Source of the DNA: Rhynchospora pubera
Lineage: Eukaryota > Streptophyta > Magnoliopsida > Poales > Cyperaceae
Direction: 5' to 3'
Assembly: GCA_028095005.1 (NCBI GenBank)
Contig: CM051460.1
Location: forward strand, 158,591,461 to 158,655,460
Length of the DNA: 64,000 bases
Shown: positions 21,701 to 32,799 of the stretch, in pieces
How the letters are laid out: every line of letters begins with the position of its first letter
Position numbering within the stretch: the first letter of the stretch is position 1
The notes under the pieces: model-generated
Seen by the model: only the letters and a program-made list of their open reading frames with translations
The model's database searches: none
Told to the model about the DNA's origin: nothing
Program-made: the position numbers and the translations under genes

Positions 21701-22569
21701 TTATACATGAGTATTGTAAAAAATGAGCATTTGATGCTCTGATTCGTTGTCAAAATTGAAATTTTTGCTTGAATATGGCGTGAAAAATTACGCCATGTCT
21801 GGTTGTTTAATACCGGTACCAACTATCTTGCTCTTGCAATACCGTATCTACTCATAGTACCATTTGATTATTTCCCTGACATTTGATTCTTTCTCTTTCA
21901 AGGAAAATCTTTGTCCAATTATTTATGGTAATACAGATCTTTCGTTAAGCTCAAATATGACTATTGGTTTGAATCTAAAATTCCATATCCAATTTGTATC
22001 ATTCCATATGCAATCTGATTCTAATATCTGTGCAATTACACACATGTGGTCCTTTTCATTTGCTATATACATGACATGCACATTCATATTTCACCAATAT
22101 TCCGTGTAAAACTGGTACATGCATGTAGCATTACCAAATTTGTATCTAAATAAAATCACAATAAGGAAAACAAATGTAAAAGGACAAGAATTTTTTACAA
22201 AATCATACGTTTATTAAGCTTTTGAAGTTTGGTTTTTAAAAAAATTGTACATGATTTTTTTTTTTTTAGGAATCACTCAATTTGATTGTCAGTTTAAATT
22301 TTTCGCAAATGTCACATATGTGAATCGTTGTAAATTCCAACGTATTTAATAGATTATGAAACTCAAAATCATATTTCATATTTTTATGTGCACGATTTGT
22401 ATAAATTATTATTTTATTCCACTTGTAGTTGTAAATTATTTTGACGACATTCAAATTACCAAGTTAATAATTGTCAATACCAAGTTAAATATACGTTCTT
22501 TATCTTATTCATTTTCTTTTTTTTCCCTTTTAAACCAAAATAGCTAAAGTAATTTAATCTGATCTAATT
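21701..22569. other. AT-rich intergenic DNA
   Basis: I see no gene, RNA or bounded repeat. Confidence 0.5.
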
Positions 22570-24960
22570 TATTTTTTTTATTTAACAAAATAATAAAGTA
22601 TCTTCAGTCGGTCCATTCATTTTTTTAAGTTGTCTCATGTCAATCGTGTTAAGTCATATCGTGTCAAAAATTAATCAAGTCATGTTGTGAAACTCATTTC
22701 AAATGCCACAGATATCGACAGAAACAGAAAAATATGTCACTTTTTATTTTATTTTTTTAAAGAAAAAAGGGAAAAATTCATCTAGACCGTTCATTACTTT
22801 TTTTATGTAACAAAATGACAAAGTGAGTTTACCTAGTATGTTCATTTATGTTTTTAAAGTCTAGTGCTTTAATTTCAAATGGATTGTTTATTTTTTTCTC
22901 AAAATAAAAAATGAAATTTATACATCTGGCTATTCATTTCTTTTTTTATAACAAAATGACAAAGTGACTTTTGTTGGTATATTCATTCATGTTTTAAAAG
23001 TGTAATGCTCTAAATTCAAATGGACAATTTATTTTTTTATATAAAAAAATATCGGGATTGTTCATTCTGTTTTTTTTTTGAGGGTAGGGTGGCGATTGCC
23101 ACAGTCCTACGGAAATTTTATTAATAAGAAAACAAAAAACAGAAGACAAAAGGTTTGATAATTTACATCACGGTAGAGAAAAAAGTAAAAGACCAAATAA
23201 ATCTACAATACTATACATGAACTTCTCACAATGCCACATCCTGAACAATTCTCCTAGCAACCTGAACAACCGTCTGATTCTTGCCTTCAAAGATACGACT
23301 ATTTCTCACTTTCCAAATATTCCACATTGTGAGGATTGTTCATTCTGTTATTTTATAATAAAATGACAAAGTGACTTCAATTGGTCTGTTCATTCGTATT
23401 TAAAAAAGTCTAATGCTTTAATTTCAAATGGACTATTTATTTTCTTTTTTGAATAAAAAATGAAAAATATTCATTTGGACTGTTCATTTCTTCTTTTATA
23501 GCAAAATGACAAAGTGACTTCAGTTGGTCTGTTCATTCATGTTTTAAAAGTCTAATGCTATAATTTCAAATGGATTGTTTATTTTCTTTTTTTAAAAAAA
23601 AACTCATATGGACTGTTCATTTCTTTCTTTTTATAAGAAAATGACAAAGTAACTTTAGCTAGTTTGTTCATTCATGTTTTAAAAGTTTAATACTTTAATT
23701 TCAAATGGATTGTTTATTTTCTTTTTTCAAAATAAAAAATGAAAATGAATCATCTAGACTATTCATAGGTTCTTAAAACTAAATAAAAAAGTGACTTCAG
23801 CTAGTCTGTTCATTCATGTTTTAAAAGTCTAACTAATGCTGTAATTTCAAATGGACTATTTTATTTTTTTTTATAACAAAATGACAAAGTGACTTCAGCC
23901 GGTATGTTCATTCATGTGTTTTAAAGTCTAATGTTTTAATTTCAAATGAACTGTTATTTTTTTAAATAAAAATGAAAAAGAATCATATGTACTGTTATTT
24001 TTTTTAATAACAAAATGACTTCAGCTGGTTTGTTCATTTATTTTTTAAATGTCTAATACTTTTGATTTCAAATGGACTGTTTTATTTCTTTTTTTAAATA
24101 AAAAACGAAAAAAATTCATTTTGACTGTTCATTTCTTTTTTTCATATAATAAAATGATAAAGTGACTTCAACTGGTCCTTTCATTCATGTTTTAAAAGTC
24201 TAATGTTTTAATTTCAGATGGACTATTTATTTTCTTTTTTAAAATAAAAAAATGAACAAGTTTCATCTAGATTGTTCATTTCTTTTTTTAAATAACAAAA
24301 TTAAAAAAGGACTTCAGCCGATCTGTTCATTCATGTTTTTAAAGTTTAATGCTTTAATTTCAAATGGACTATTTTTTTTCTTTTTTTAAATTAAAAAAAC
24401 GAAAAAGGTTCATCTGGACTAATCATTTTATATATAATAAAATGACAAAGTGAGTTCAGCTGGTTTCTTTATTCATGTTTTAAAAGTCTAATGCTTTTTA
24501 TTTCAAATGGACAGTTTATTTTCTTATTTGAAAATATAAAACAAAAAAGAATCATCAGGACTATTCATTTCTTTTTTATATAACAAAATGAAGCGACTTT
24601 AGCTGGTCTGTTCATTCATGTTTTAAAATTCTAATGCTTTAATTTCAAACGGACTATTAATTTTCTCTTTTTAAAATAAAAAATATCATCTGGATTGTTC
24701 ATTTTTTTTATATAATAAAATGATAAAGTGATTTCAGCTGGTTTGTTCATTTCTTTTTTTTAATAACAAAATGGCATAGTAAGTTTAGCTAGTTTGTTCA
24801 TTCATGCATGTTTTAAAAGTCTAATACTTTAATTTCAAATAGATTATCTATTTTCTTTTTTGAAATAAAAAAACGAAAAAAATCATCTGAACTGTTCATT
24901 TCTTTTTTTTTTTTACAACTAAATGACAAATTGACTTAAGCTGGTTAAGTTGTGTCGTGC
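22570..24960 (+). repeat. Tandem array of degenerate ~140-150 bp units
   Basis: About 15-16 copies of a unit built from CAAAATGACAAAGTGACTTC, GTCTGTTCATTCATGTTTTA, AAAGTCTAATGCTTTAATTT and CAAATGGACTGTTTATTTTC. CAAAATGACAAAGTGA-like starts recur near 22811, 22963, 23350, 23503, 23639, 23877, 24010, 24151, 24297, 24438, 24585, 24717, 24767 and 24917. Units are diverged and some truncated. The array is interrupted by a LINE at 23072. It has no coding potential. Confidence 0.85.
23072..23332 (-). mobile_element. 5'-truncated LINE inside the tandem array
   Basis: Minus-strand reading gives MWNIWKVRNSRIFEGKNQ then TVVQVARRIVQDVAL and stop, the C-terminal tail of plant L1-like ORF2. The T run at the low-coordinate end is the poly(A) tail. 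A 17-bp direct repeat GGATTGTTCATTCTGTT flanks it (23055-23071 and 23333-23349), the expected product of target-primed reverse transcription. It is about 260 bp long. Confidence 0.88.
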
Positions 24961-24982
24961 CGTGTTAAATAAGATTTTTTTT

Positions 24983-27900
24983 TGTGAAAACCCGTAAAAT
25001 TATAAAATAAAATTTAACTTTAAAATGGATAGTTAATTTTTGAAATAATTAAAATTATTAAAACTAATGACTGATCTGAAATTTAATAAGAAATTCTCAG
25101 AAATCATAAATTGGTCTAGTTGAAAAAAAAAATTAATTATAAGTTAATGTAATTAATTAAAAATCTTCAAGAAAAAAATAAATATAAAAACTAAAAATCA
25201 CACTCAAATTAATTAGCGGATAATCAACTCCCATTAAATTAAAAGTTAGTTGTGTTCGAATCCGATTTAAAATTTATTTTCGGCCATGTCCAAAATTTTC
25301 ATGAAAAATTAATTACTCAAATATCTAGCTTATATTATAGAAATTCAAATAACTATTTTACAAAATTAGTATGAGTCGAATTTGTGTTAGAAATCTGATT
25401 TCTACTGTTGTTATAATCAATTTTCTAATATTCCTTTGTTCTGGACCGTTTCATTGAGTTTAGAAAATCCTGATTAATCTCAATCGTCTGATCATCTCCT
25501 GTTCTTTTCCTTTATCTCTTCCCTCTCCCTCCTTTCCTCGGGAGAGTATCCTCTGGATGGTTGAATACAACCATCCAGTGGACGTCTTTCGATCCGAGCC
25601 GTCCGATTTAATCTTAACGGTCAGATCTATTCGGGCCTATCAATCCAGGTATCATGCACGGGGCATCTATAGCCATTGAGATTAAATCAGACTGCTGAGA
25701 TCGAAAACCACCATGGATGGCCATCCAGAGGATGCAGTTCCTCCTTTCCTCCGACAGAACCGCCCCACCATTTCTCTTTTCTCCTTCTCTCTCTCTCGAT
25801 CCGCCATTGACAGAGGCTCTCGACCCCACTCTCCTCCTCTCTGTGTAATGGCTGAGAGCCATGCCCCCACTCGACCCCATCCTTCCTTCTCTCCTCTAAT
25901 CGATTGAACCCCACAACACCCCTTTTAAACCCTAGTTTTCCGCTTCTGGTTTCCCCAAGCCGAATGGACCTAAACCTTACCACCGCCTCTCTTGCCCTCT
26001 ATCCCCCTGCCACCTCAGTAGCCCGATCTGCCCCACTCCCCATCTCCAGTCCATTTAAGCCACCCCTCTCTCTCTTCTCTCTGCTCAGACCCAACACAAA
26101 GAACAGGTACAAAGAAAGGAAAAAGAGCAAGAGAGAGAGAGTGGTGGAGGCTTGGCGACTGAAGGTGGAGGAGGTGCTGGTCTGACGAGGCTAGGTGGTG
26201 GCGCTGATAGTGTGGCGAGGTGGCTTAACTTGATTCTCCTCCCAACTTGCTTAGTTGCTTCCCCTTCCCTTCTCAGCTTGGTAACCCCTTTTCTCCTTCA
26301 CCTCTTTGATTATGTCGGCTTTCCTCTGTGTTTGACAGAGACAATGTGATGCTCGAAACATGATCTGTTCTTGTTGAATGCCTGAGTAAATTCTGTGTTG
26401 ATGAATGCTTGTGACTGCCCCTTGGTAGGGAACTATAATTGTGCTGTCTCGGAATTACTTTGAAGTGAACTGTTAAGTAGTTGAGATCAGTTTAAATCCC
26501 TCCCTTCTTTGATTTGTTCATCAGTTTAGATACTTAAAAATCTGTTTAAATACATTCCTCCTTTGATCTGTGGTTTGGTCGGGGTGTTAGACACTGTACA
26601 TGCTTGTTCAGGCCTATAATTTTGTGTGCAATACCTTCCTAAGGCTTTATGTTGCTTGTTGATGCCTCTGGTACACGGTATGGAGCTGGTTCAGGCTCTG
26701 TACCAGTCTGGTACATGTAAAATCTGTCCAGGGACCTTTGTGTGAAGTATTTTGCTGCTACGGACTTGTTCGTAAATATCTTTGAACTGATTTCCGGTCT
26801 GTTTTGAATTAATACTGTCAATAGGGACTATTAGGTAAATTTTAAGAAAATAAAATTAATCCAGGGACTTAAGTGTGAAATTTCAGTACTGTTGGATTGG
26901 ATTGTGTTTTCTGTTTGGGTTTCGGATTTGATCCTCGGAACCCGTTGTGATCCGGATCCGATTGGATCTTTTCTGTGTGGGCTGCGTGTTATGCTTCCTC
27001 TGGCCCATTTGGCATGTTTCTCCCATGGGCTCCTCTCTGTTGTGATTTGTTCTGTGTGGACTTTCTTTGTGGGCCTTGCGATTTACTTTCTGTGTGGTCC
27101 TTTTCTGTTTGTGTTGGTTGAGACTTAAAACAAGTGCTTTAAGTTTGGATTTTGAGAATAAAACTAGAACTTGGGAAAATAAAACTAGAACTAATTAATG
27201 GCTTGACTGAATAAATTGAATATTAAAGTAAATGCTTTTGGCCGGAAAACAATTAAGTCGGATTCGAATTTCAATCGTTGGCTTTTTTAAATGGGAGATG
27301 ATTAAATGTCCGCAAAATAATTCTTTTACAGATACTATGATATAATCGGACAATATATGATCCCTAAACAAAATCAATTAAACTAAGTTTTCTTCATTAT
27401 TTAGTTAAAGCCTTTTTAAATAAAGTTTATTTATTTTAGAAAGATTAATAAAGAAATTTCATACTTAATTAAAACACTGTTAGAAATAAATCAAAGTTTA
27501 GCAAATTAATTCTAAAAGTAATCACAATAATATTAAATCAAACTTTTCTACACAATGATTTTATTAAACAAACTATAGCAAAATTTATTCCAAGAATATT
27601 TTCTCGAATTAACGTTTCTGCACAACTAGTTTCAAATGAAATTCTCTCAAATTGTTTCTAGAAAATAACTACATAAATTAATATATTTTAAAACAGAATC
27701 CCTTTTCAGAAGTCGTAAGTCCAACTCTTCTTAAATCAGAATCCGAGTTCCTTTGTAAATGTCTAAGATTTAAGTTTGATTTTCCACACAGTAACCAGAA
27801 TGGGATAGATCGTTAGAGTAGATTTTAACGTGTGAGTTTCGTTCGCTAGGTGCACCGCATGACTTCTCTGGACCGGTGGACGACTTCTTTCCCTAGCACG

Positions 27901-30669
27901 AGATTACAGGAGCTGGTCAGGACTTCACCAACCTTCCAACATAGTAGTTACTTCTGCACTCCACTGTTCTAGGTGTGGTAGTCTTTTTAGGTAATTGGTA
28001 TTTACCATCTCACTATTTTTCATCCAACCATCCAAACCCATACACACGTGATACTCATGTGACCTCTTTACACCTTTTCATCTCTTTTGGACCCCAGCAT
28101 CTTCTCTCTCTTTCAATTTCCCATTTCTGAAAACTCTCTCTACTCTCTTCCATCTAGATAAGGTCAGTTAGGGTTTCGATCTCCTTTCACCATGGATCCA
28201 TCTCTCTTTAGATCTGTACCCTCCAGTTCTCCGCTCTATACTCTCTCTTCTCCTTCTCTTTTTTCTCGATCCATTCTTCCCCTCCAATTCGACGAGCACC
28301 TCTTCAACGCGATGACGAGTTCGAAAGAGTTTGATCCTCGCCTGGTCCTTCCCCCGTCGGCCGTCGTTCCCTCGGTCGTTGGAAATCTGATCTCGTATCT
28401 CCTCTGCCTCCGATTCCAAATCCATGCAATTTTCTTTGATTCAAGTCGTTAATGGCATATCAGCGACAAGACGATCTCTCTCTACAATTTGAACACGCAG
28501 ATTGCGCGATGCACATTCGCCTTTGGTATTTTTCTCCCTCCGCCTCGCATTCACCATTTCTGATTTTTAATTAATCTTTTTCTTTAATCATTACACTTAT
28601 TTTGATCATTGATTGAGCATCCAGTAGTTTAATTCATATTTAATTCAATTGTTGTCATATTTTGTAAAGTTTTTTATTCATATTCATTAATTTCTTATTT
28701 GTTCATCTTAGTTTTTATTTGTTCATCTTAGTTTTGTAAAGGTTAATTTAGTTCTCCTAAATGTTGATCTTGCATGCATCTTGTTCGTCTTGTATGGATA
28801 TTGTATGTGTTACTTCTTTATTCATCTTGCATGTATCAAGTGTGTTCAGGTAGTTGTTTATATGTTATCTTAAATGCATCTAGGGATCAAATTATAGTAT
28901 TTGGACAGTTTGTCATTGTTGGGACACTGCTATTCATGTATATTTTTATAAGTGTTCAGTTAGTTTCTTTCTATGTTATGTTAAATGCACTAAGGGATGA
29001 GATTATAGTAATTGGACAGATTGGCATTGCTAGCACACTCTAATTCATGTGGATTTTGTACAACTGCATAAAGTTGCTTGAAATTATTATTTAGTATTAA
29101 ATGGTCTATAATAACATGTATTTGTATTCATATTACGCAGGTTCTGGCTGTGGTTCGATCAAGTTGGTACGGCGTTGTGTGTTCATTCTCTACCAACATT
29201 CAGATTTTTACCAAACTGAATATGTGTTCTAATATTTGTATGAATTGTAATGGTATTATTTTTTGAATTGGTTAAAATTTTATTGTTTTGGATTGTTAAA
29301 ACTGATCATGTCGTTTTAGGGATCATATTAATGTTTTATTTTGGTACTAGTTCTTGTGTTTTGTTTTGTATATTACGAAACTATCAAATCGAACATATGA
29401 CGCATGTTAAATCATCATTTGTGCTAACAAAATGAACTTTATTGATATAGTGTCCCCAAATTTGTTGGCAGAATGCGTGAAAAAAGATGTAAAATCATTA
29501 ATATGTTACTTTATAAATATATCAAACTGAACACGTAACCCAAATTAACCCATCCCTTGTTGTATTTAGTTCGAAAACTGTTGAACATTTAACAAATCCC
29601 TTAAGGCATCAAACAGAACACGAAATGCTGACGTCAGCATGCGCGAAAAAATTTGGGCCTGGGTGCCCAAAAAGCCCAATTTCTTGTAGTTGGTGAGGGT
29701 GGATGGTTGGATGGTATATTGGTGGATGGTGTGTATCATTTCCGGTCTTTTTATGACCTGTGTGGATGTCTTTTGAGACTTTGTTATTCTTTAGAGAAGA
29801 ATTATGAATTTCTTTAAATTAAGCCCCTTTTTAAAGGGATGAATATTTTTCTCAATCAAAATAATATTTACCAGTTAGTTAGTATGTTGTGGACTAGTTA
29901 GTACCTTTTTCCAGGCGTGTCAATAAAGGTACTACTCAACGGATCCAAGGATATCGCGCGATACTAGACCTCTGCCACTGATCATGGTTGAGGCCCTGGA
30001 GCATTTAGGGCGAGTTATACTCGCGAGTAGATATCTTAGACACATAATTAAATGACATATGATTTTACTTAGATTGCATTACGGAAGACCTTAATAGGTC
30101 CGAGGTGATTCTCAAGGACGAATTTATTTCGGCAGACCCTCGTGGTCTAGAGATTATCCTCAATGTACCCGAACGCAATCATCACTTACAATATAAATTG
30201 TTTTTGAAAACATATAATATGGTTAAACATTTACTTACACATGAAGGACATTTATGAATGTGGCTTTTATTTAAACACTTGTTCTAATCTTTTGAATAGC
30301 CTAATCCCAAAAGACTAGTTCACTTTACCACCATTGGGTATTCGCATATTCTGCCCCACATCTTTGTTTGTGGAGCAGGTTCAAATTTGATAGACTTAGT
30401 AGAGGAGCAATTGAAGATCAAGCAGAGCTGGAATAGTTTCTTTCCGCTGTGCATTGTTATTTTGTTTATATGCTGGCTGGAAATTTTAATATGTAAATAT
30501 TATAACCAGCCCTTTTTTATGTATGAACAATACTTCCTTTATTATGTGATATTATTTGTGGATTATCTGTTCTGTGACACTGTTTATTTAGCCTTATGTG
30601 TGTACAGTAGAGTGTACACGCGTGGCGGGGCTTTCCATCTCGAATTATGGCTTGGTTCGGGGTGTGACA
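24983..30669. mobile_element. Giant solo LTR (gypsy-type termini) with nested MULE
   Basis: Begins TGTGAAAACCCG and ends CGGGGTGTGACA, TG...CA, flanked by TTTTT on each side (24978-24982, 30670-30674; weak because it is a homopolymer). The right terminus is the same as that of the solo LTR at 9655-12043. Subtracting the nested MULE leaves about 3.9 kb, plausible for a Tekay-type LTR. The CT-rich stretch at 25500-26340 would be the U3/R promoter region. No retroviral proteins are seen. The many short ORFs around 25614-26349 are overlapping frames of this GC-richer stretch. Confidence 0.6.
27990..29744. mobile_element. Pack-MULE candidate nested in the solo LTR
   Basis: Flanked by a perfect 9-bp duplication GTCTTTTTA (27981-27989, 29745-29753). 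About 44 bp at the two ends are imperfect inverted repeats sharing CATCCAACCATCC. Inside, 28080-28540 looks like the start of a plant gene: a CT-rich leader, ATG at 28192, an ORF MDPSLFRSVPSSSPLYTLSS onward to 28452, and then a stretch reading ISDKTISLYNLNTQIARCTF in another frame. I cannot name the source gene. An internal tandem duplication of about 115 bp lies near 28875 and 28990. No transposase. Confidence 0.7.
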
Positions 30670-30674
30670 TTTTT

Positions 30675-32089
30675 CATTAATCACAAATAACAAATCTTTT
30701 ATTTTGCAAAAATAATTTTCCTTATTTTCTATTTTCTTCCATTTTCCGTGCAGTCATGTTTATAAGTTACTGAATTAGGTAATTGGTGGTAGAAACATAA
30801 ATTGACATGACATAAATACGCTAAGGATTTACAAGGTATATCTTTGTCTAAGCAATATGAAATTTCCATCGTTGAGGTATACAATTCAGGGAATAAATTT
30901 GCACGGTATATCCTTAGCGTATTTATTTACATGGCTCGTATTATACCTTTTAATTTTCTACTGTTCATATCCGTTTCTACCTTTTATTTTCCATCGCTAT
31001 ATATCTTATGTATCTTTCCTAATGGAATTTCCAAATCCAATTTATATCTTTCCATATACAATTTGTATCCAATTTCCGTATATTTGTTTGCAAAGAGTGG
31101 CCACGTTTAATTAATTGCCATCTAGATGATAAATTGCCTTTTATACAACAATAATTAACAAATTTAATTACTATATATATGATAAATAAGAGATTGCTTC
31201 CCAACTTCCCATTGGACTAGAAACACAACAAAGAATTGCATACAATACCAATCTCCTCGTAGACAAACAACACAAAAAATCTACAGTTAACAAAATGAGC
31301 ATCTCAAGTCTCAACCAGCACTAAGTCAATACAAACACATGCACAAGCCCAACAACATCAGATTTGCAAAAAGGAAGTTCAACAACAGTTGTGCTTTCCA
31401 GGCCTATTTACTTAGAATAATCTCTTTTCTTTCATCACTTTAGCCCTGGAACATTTTCTGACTTTATAGCAAACCCTTGGGTTCAAGGCTCATGTCACAA
31501 ACACCATACCAGTAAGGTTCTTCTGTACCAGAGACTGGTACCATGCACCTATTGGGTGTATCTCAGGAGCTCCTTTTTCTTCCTCTTGTATTCAATATTT
31601 ATCACCTGCACTTCCCCCATTGTCATCTACCAGCATCTCTCTTGGATTTTAGGCATCATGGCCTTCACTTCACTGTTTCTGTCCAAAATCTAGACCAATA
31701 AAATAACAAGTTATGAATTTTAGATTAGACATTCAAAAGACACGTCTGTGGCGTAAGTTTAACACAAGAACCAGTAAATGAACATAACTCAAAAAAGGCA
31801 TCATCCTTAGACATGATTTAATATTCTACTCATTGAACAAATGACTAATGAACTTTTACCACTTGTATGCTTATCAAAGGACTACAAGATTAACGAATAA
31901 AGTAAATAATTAGAACTTCTTATTTGCTAATGGAACTTAGTATTTCCAGCTATTGCATTTTGAGCTTATAATGACATATAAATAAACTAAGAACAAGTCA
32001 AAGATACAAGGCCTATGAAGTAGGACACGAGAAAAAACACTACACGGGACAAGTATAAGAAAATCTAGCAAAAAGAAAGCACCTCACAA
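30675..32089. other. AT-rich intergenic DNA with a short inverted repeat
   Basis: AAATACGCTAAGGAT at 30814 is repeated inverted at 30910 (ATCCTTAGCGTATTT), 15 bp perfect, about 82 bp apart. A minus-strand stretch around 31560-31690 (INIEYKRKKKELLRYTQ) may be an exon relic linked to the IBTK-like fragment but I cannot confirm it. Confidence 0.4.
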
Positions 32090-32467
32090 TGCTTATGGGG
32101 CTCGGGTGCTTCCATGGAGTCTGCTATTTCCACGAGTTGAATTGACATCCTTGGCCCCAACATAAATTCAATTGCAACTTTCTCACACCGGCTCTTCAAG
32201 GTCGGCATCCTGCACTGTTCTGTCCATCAGATCTAATTTCTAGGCCTTGGGAGGATATGTAATGGTAAAGAGAACATAGTGCAAGCAGATGGGGTTCGCC
32301 TACACAAATTGAAGTGGCTTTCTTAATGCCATGTAAACGAGACACAGAAGGAACTCTTTATTTTTCTTTCCATTCCACATGAATACATTTCCTGTTGTGG
32401 TTACTGCAGCTTTCCAGTGCTTGCTAGCTGAGATGCTCACGACATTCCTTCCACACATTGAATAAAG
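32090..32467 (-). pseudogene. IBTK-like (RCC1/BTB, inhibitor of Bruton kinase-type) gene fragment
   Basis: The minus strand from 32467, after a GGTGCAG acceptor, reads LYSMCGRNVVSISASKHWKA then AVTTTGNVFMWNGKK, resembling an RCC1-type repeat (HWTA-V-TATGDVYMWDGKK in plant IBTK-like proteins). It then has a stop. Nearer 32200-32090 it reads LKSRCEKVAIEFMLGPRMSI then QLVEIADSMEAPEPHKHCE and a donor GTGC. This matches the LKSLCEKVAAE---PRNAIQLLEIADSL block of the same family (from memory of the family). Two blocks, in order, with internal stops and missing flanks indicate a gene relic. Confidence 0.65.
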
Positions 32468-32799
32468 CTGCACCAAACAAAATTTATTTTGGATGAACCA
32501 CCAATTTCACACCTCGCCAAATCTATCACTTTTAGGAAAGAATGACACAAAATAGCACTAGAGGACAGCAATTACGTTTCTTCTTTTTGAATGTACAACA
32601 TTACAAATTGAATGTTTTAAAAATAATTGAGTCTTGCTTTCATCCAATCTCAACAACTGAGTTTATCTTGTAAGAGTGGCCAAAAGGTTATTCAGATTTC
32701 AATAATCACAAGTAAAATAAATTGTAAGAACTTAAAAATAAAATTTGCACAAAAGAAGGAATAATTAAAGCACGTTATTTTATAGTGCTGGCATAGTTC

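Noticed and set aside
22570..24960. Regularly repeated units suggesting a CRISPR array
   Set aside because: Units are ~140-150 bp, diverged, AT-rich and without unique spacers, in plant nuclear DNA. It is a tandem repeat.
25614..26349. Cluster of overlapping ORFs of 60-98 aa on both strands
   Set aside because: They overlap in several frames of one CT/GA-rich stretch inside the solo LTR, and none has a recognisable domain or splice-consistent extension.
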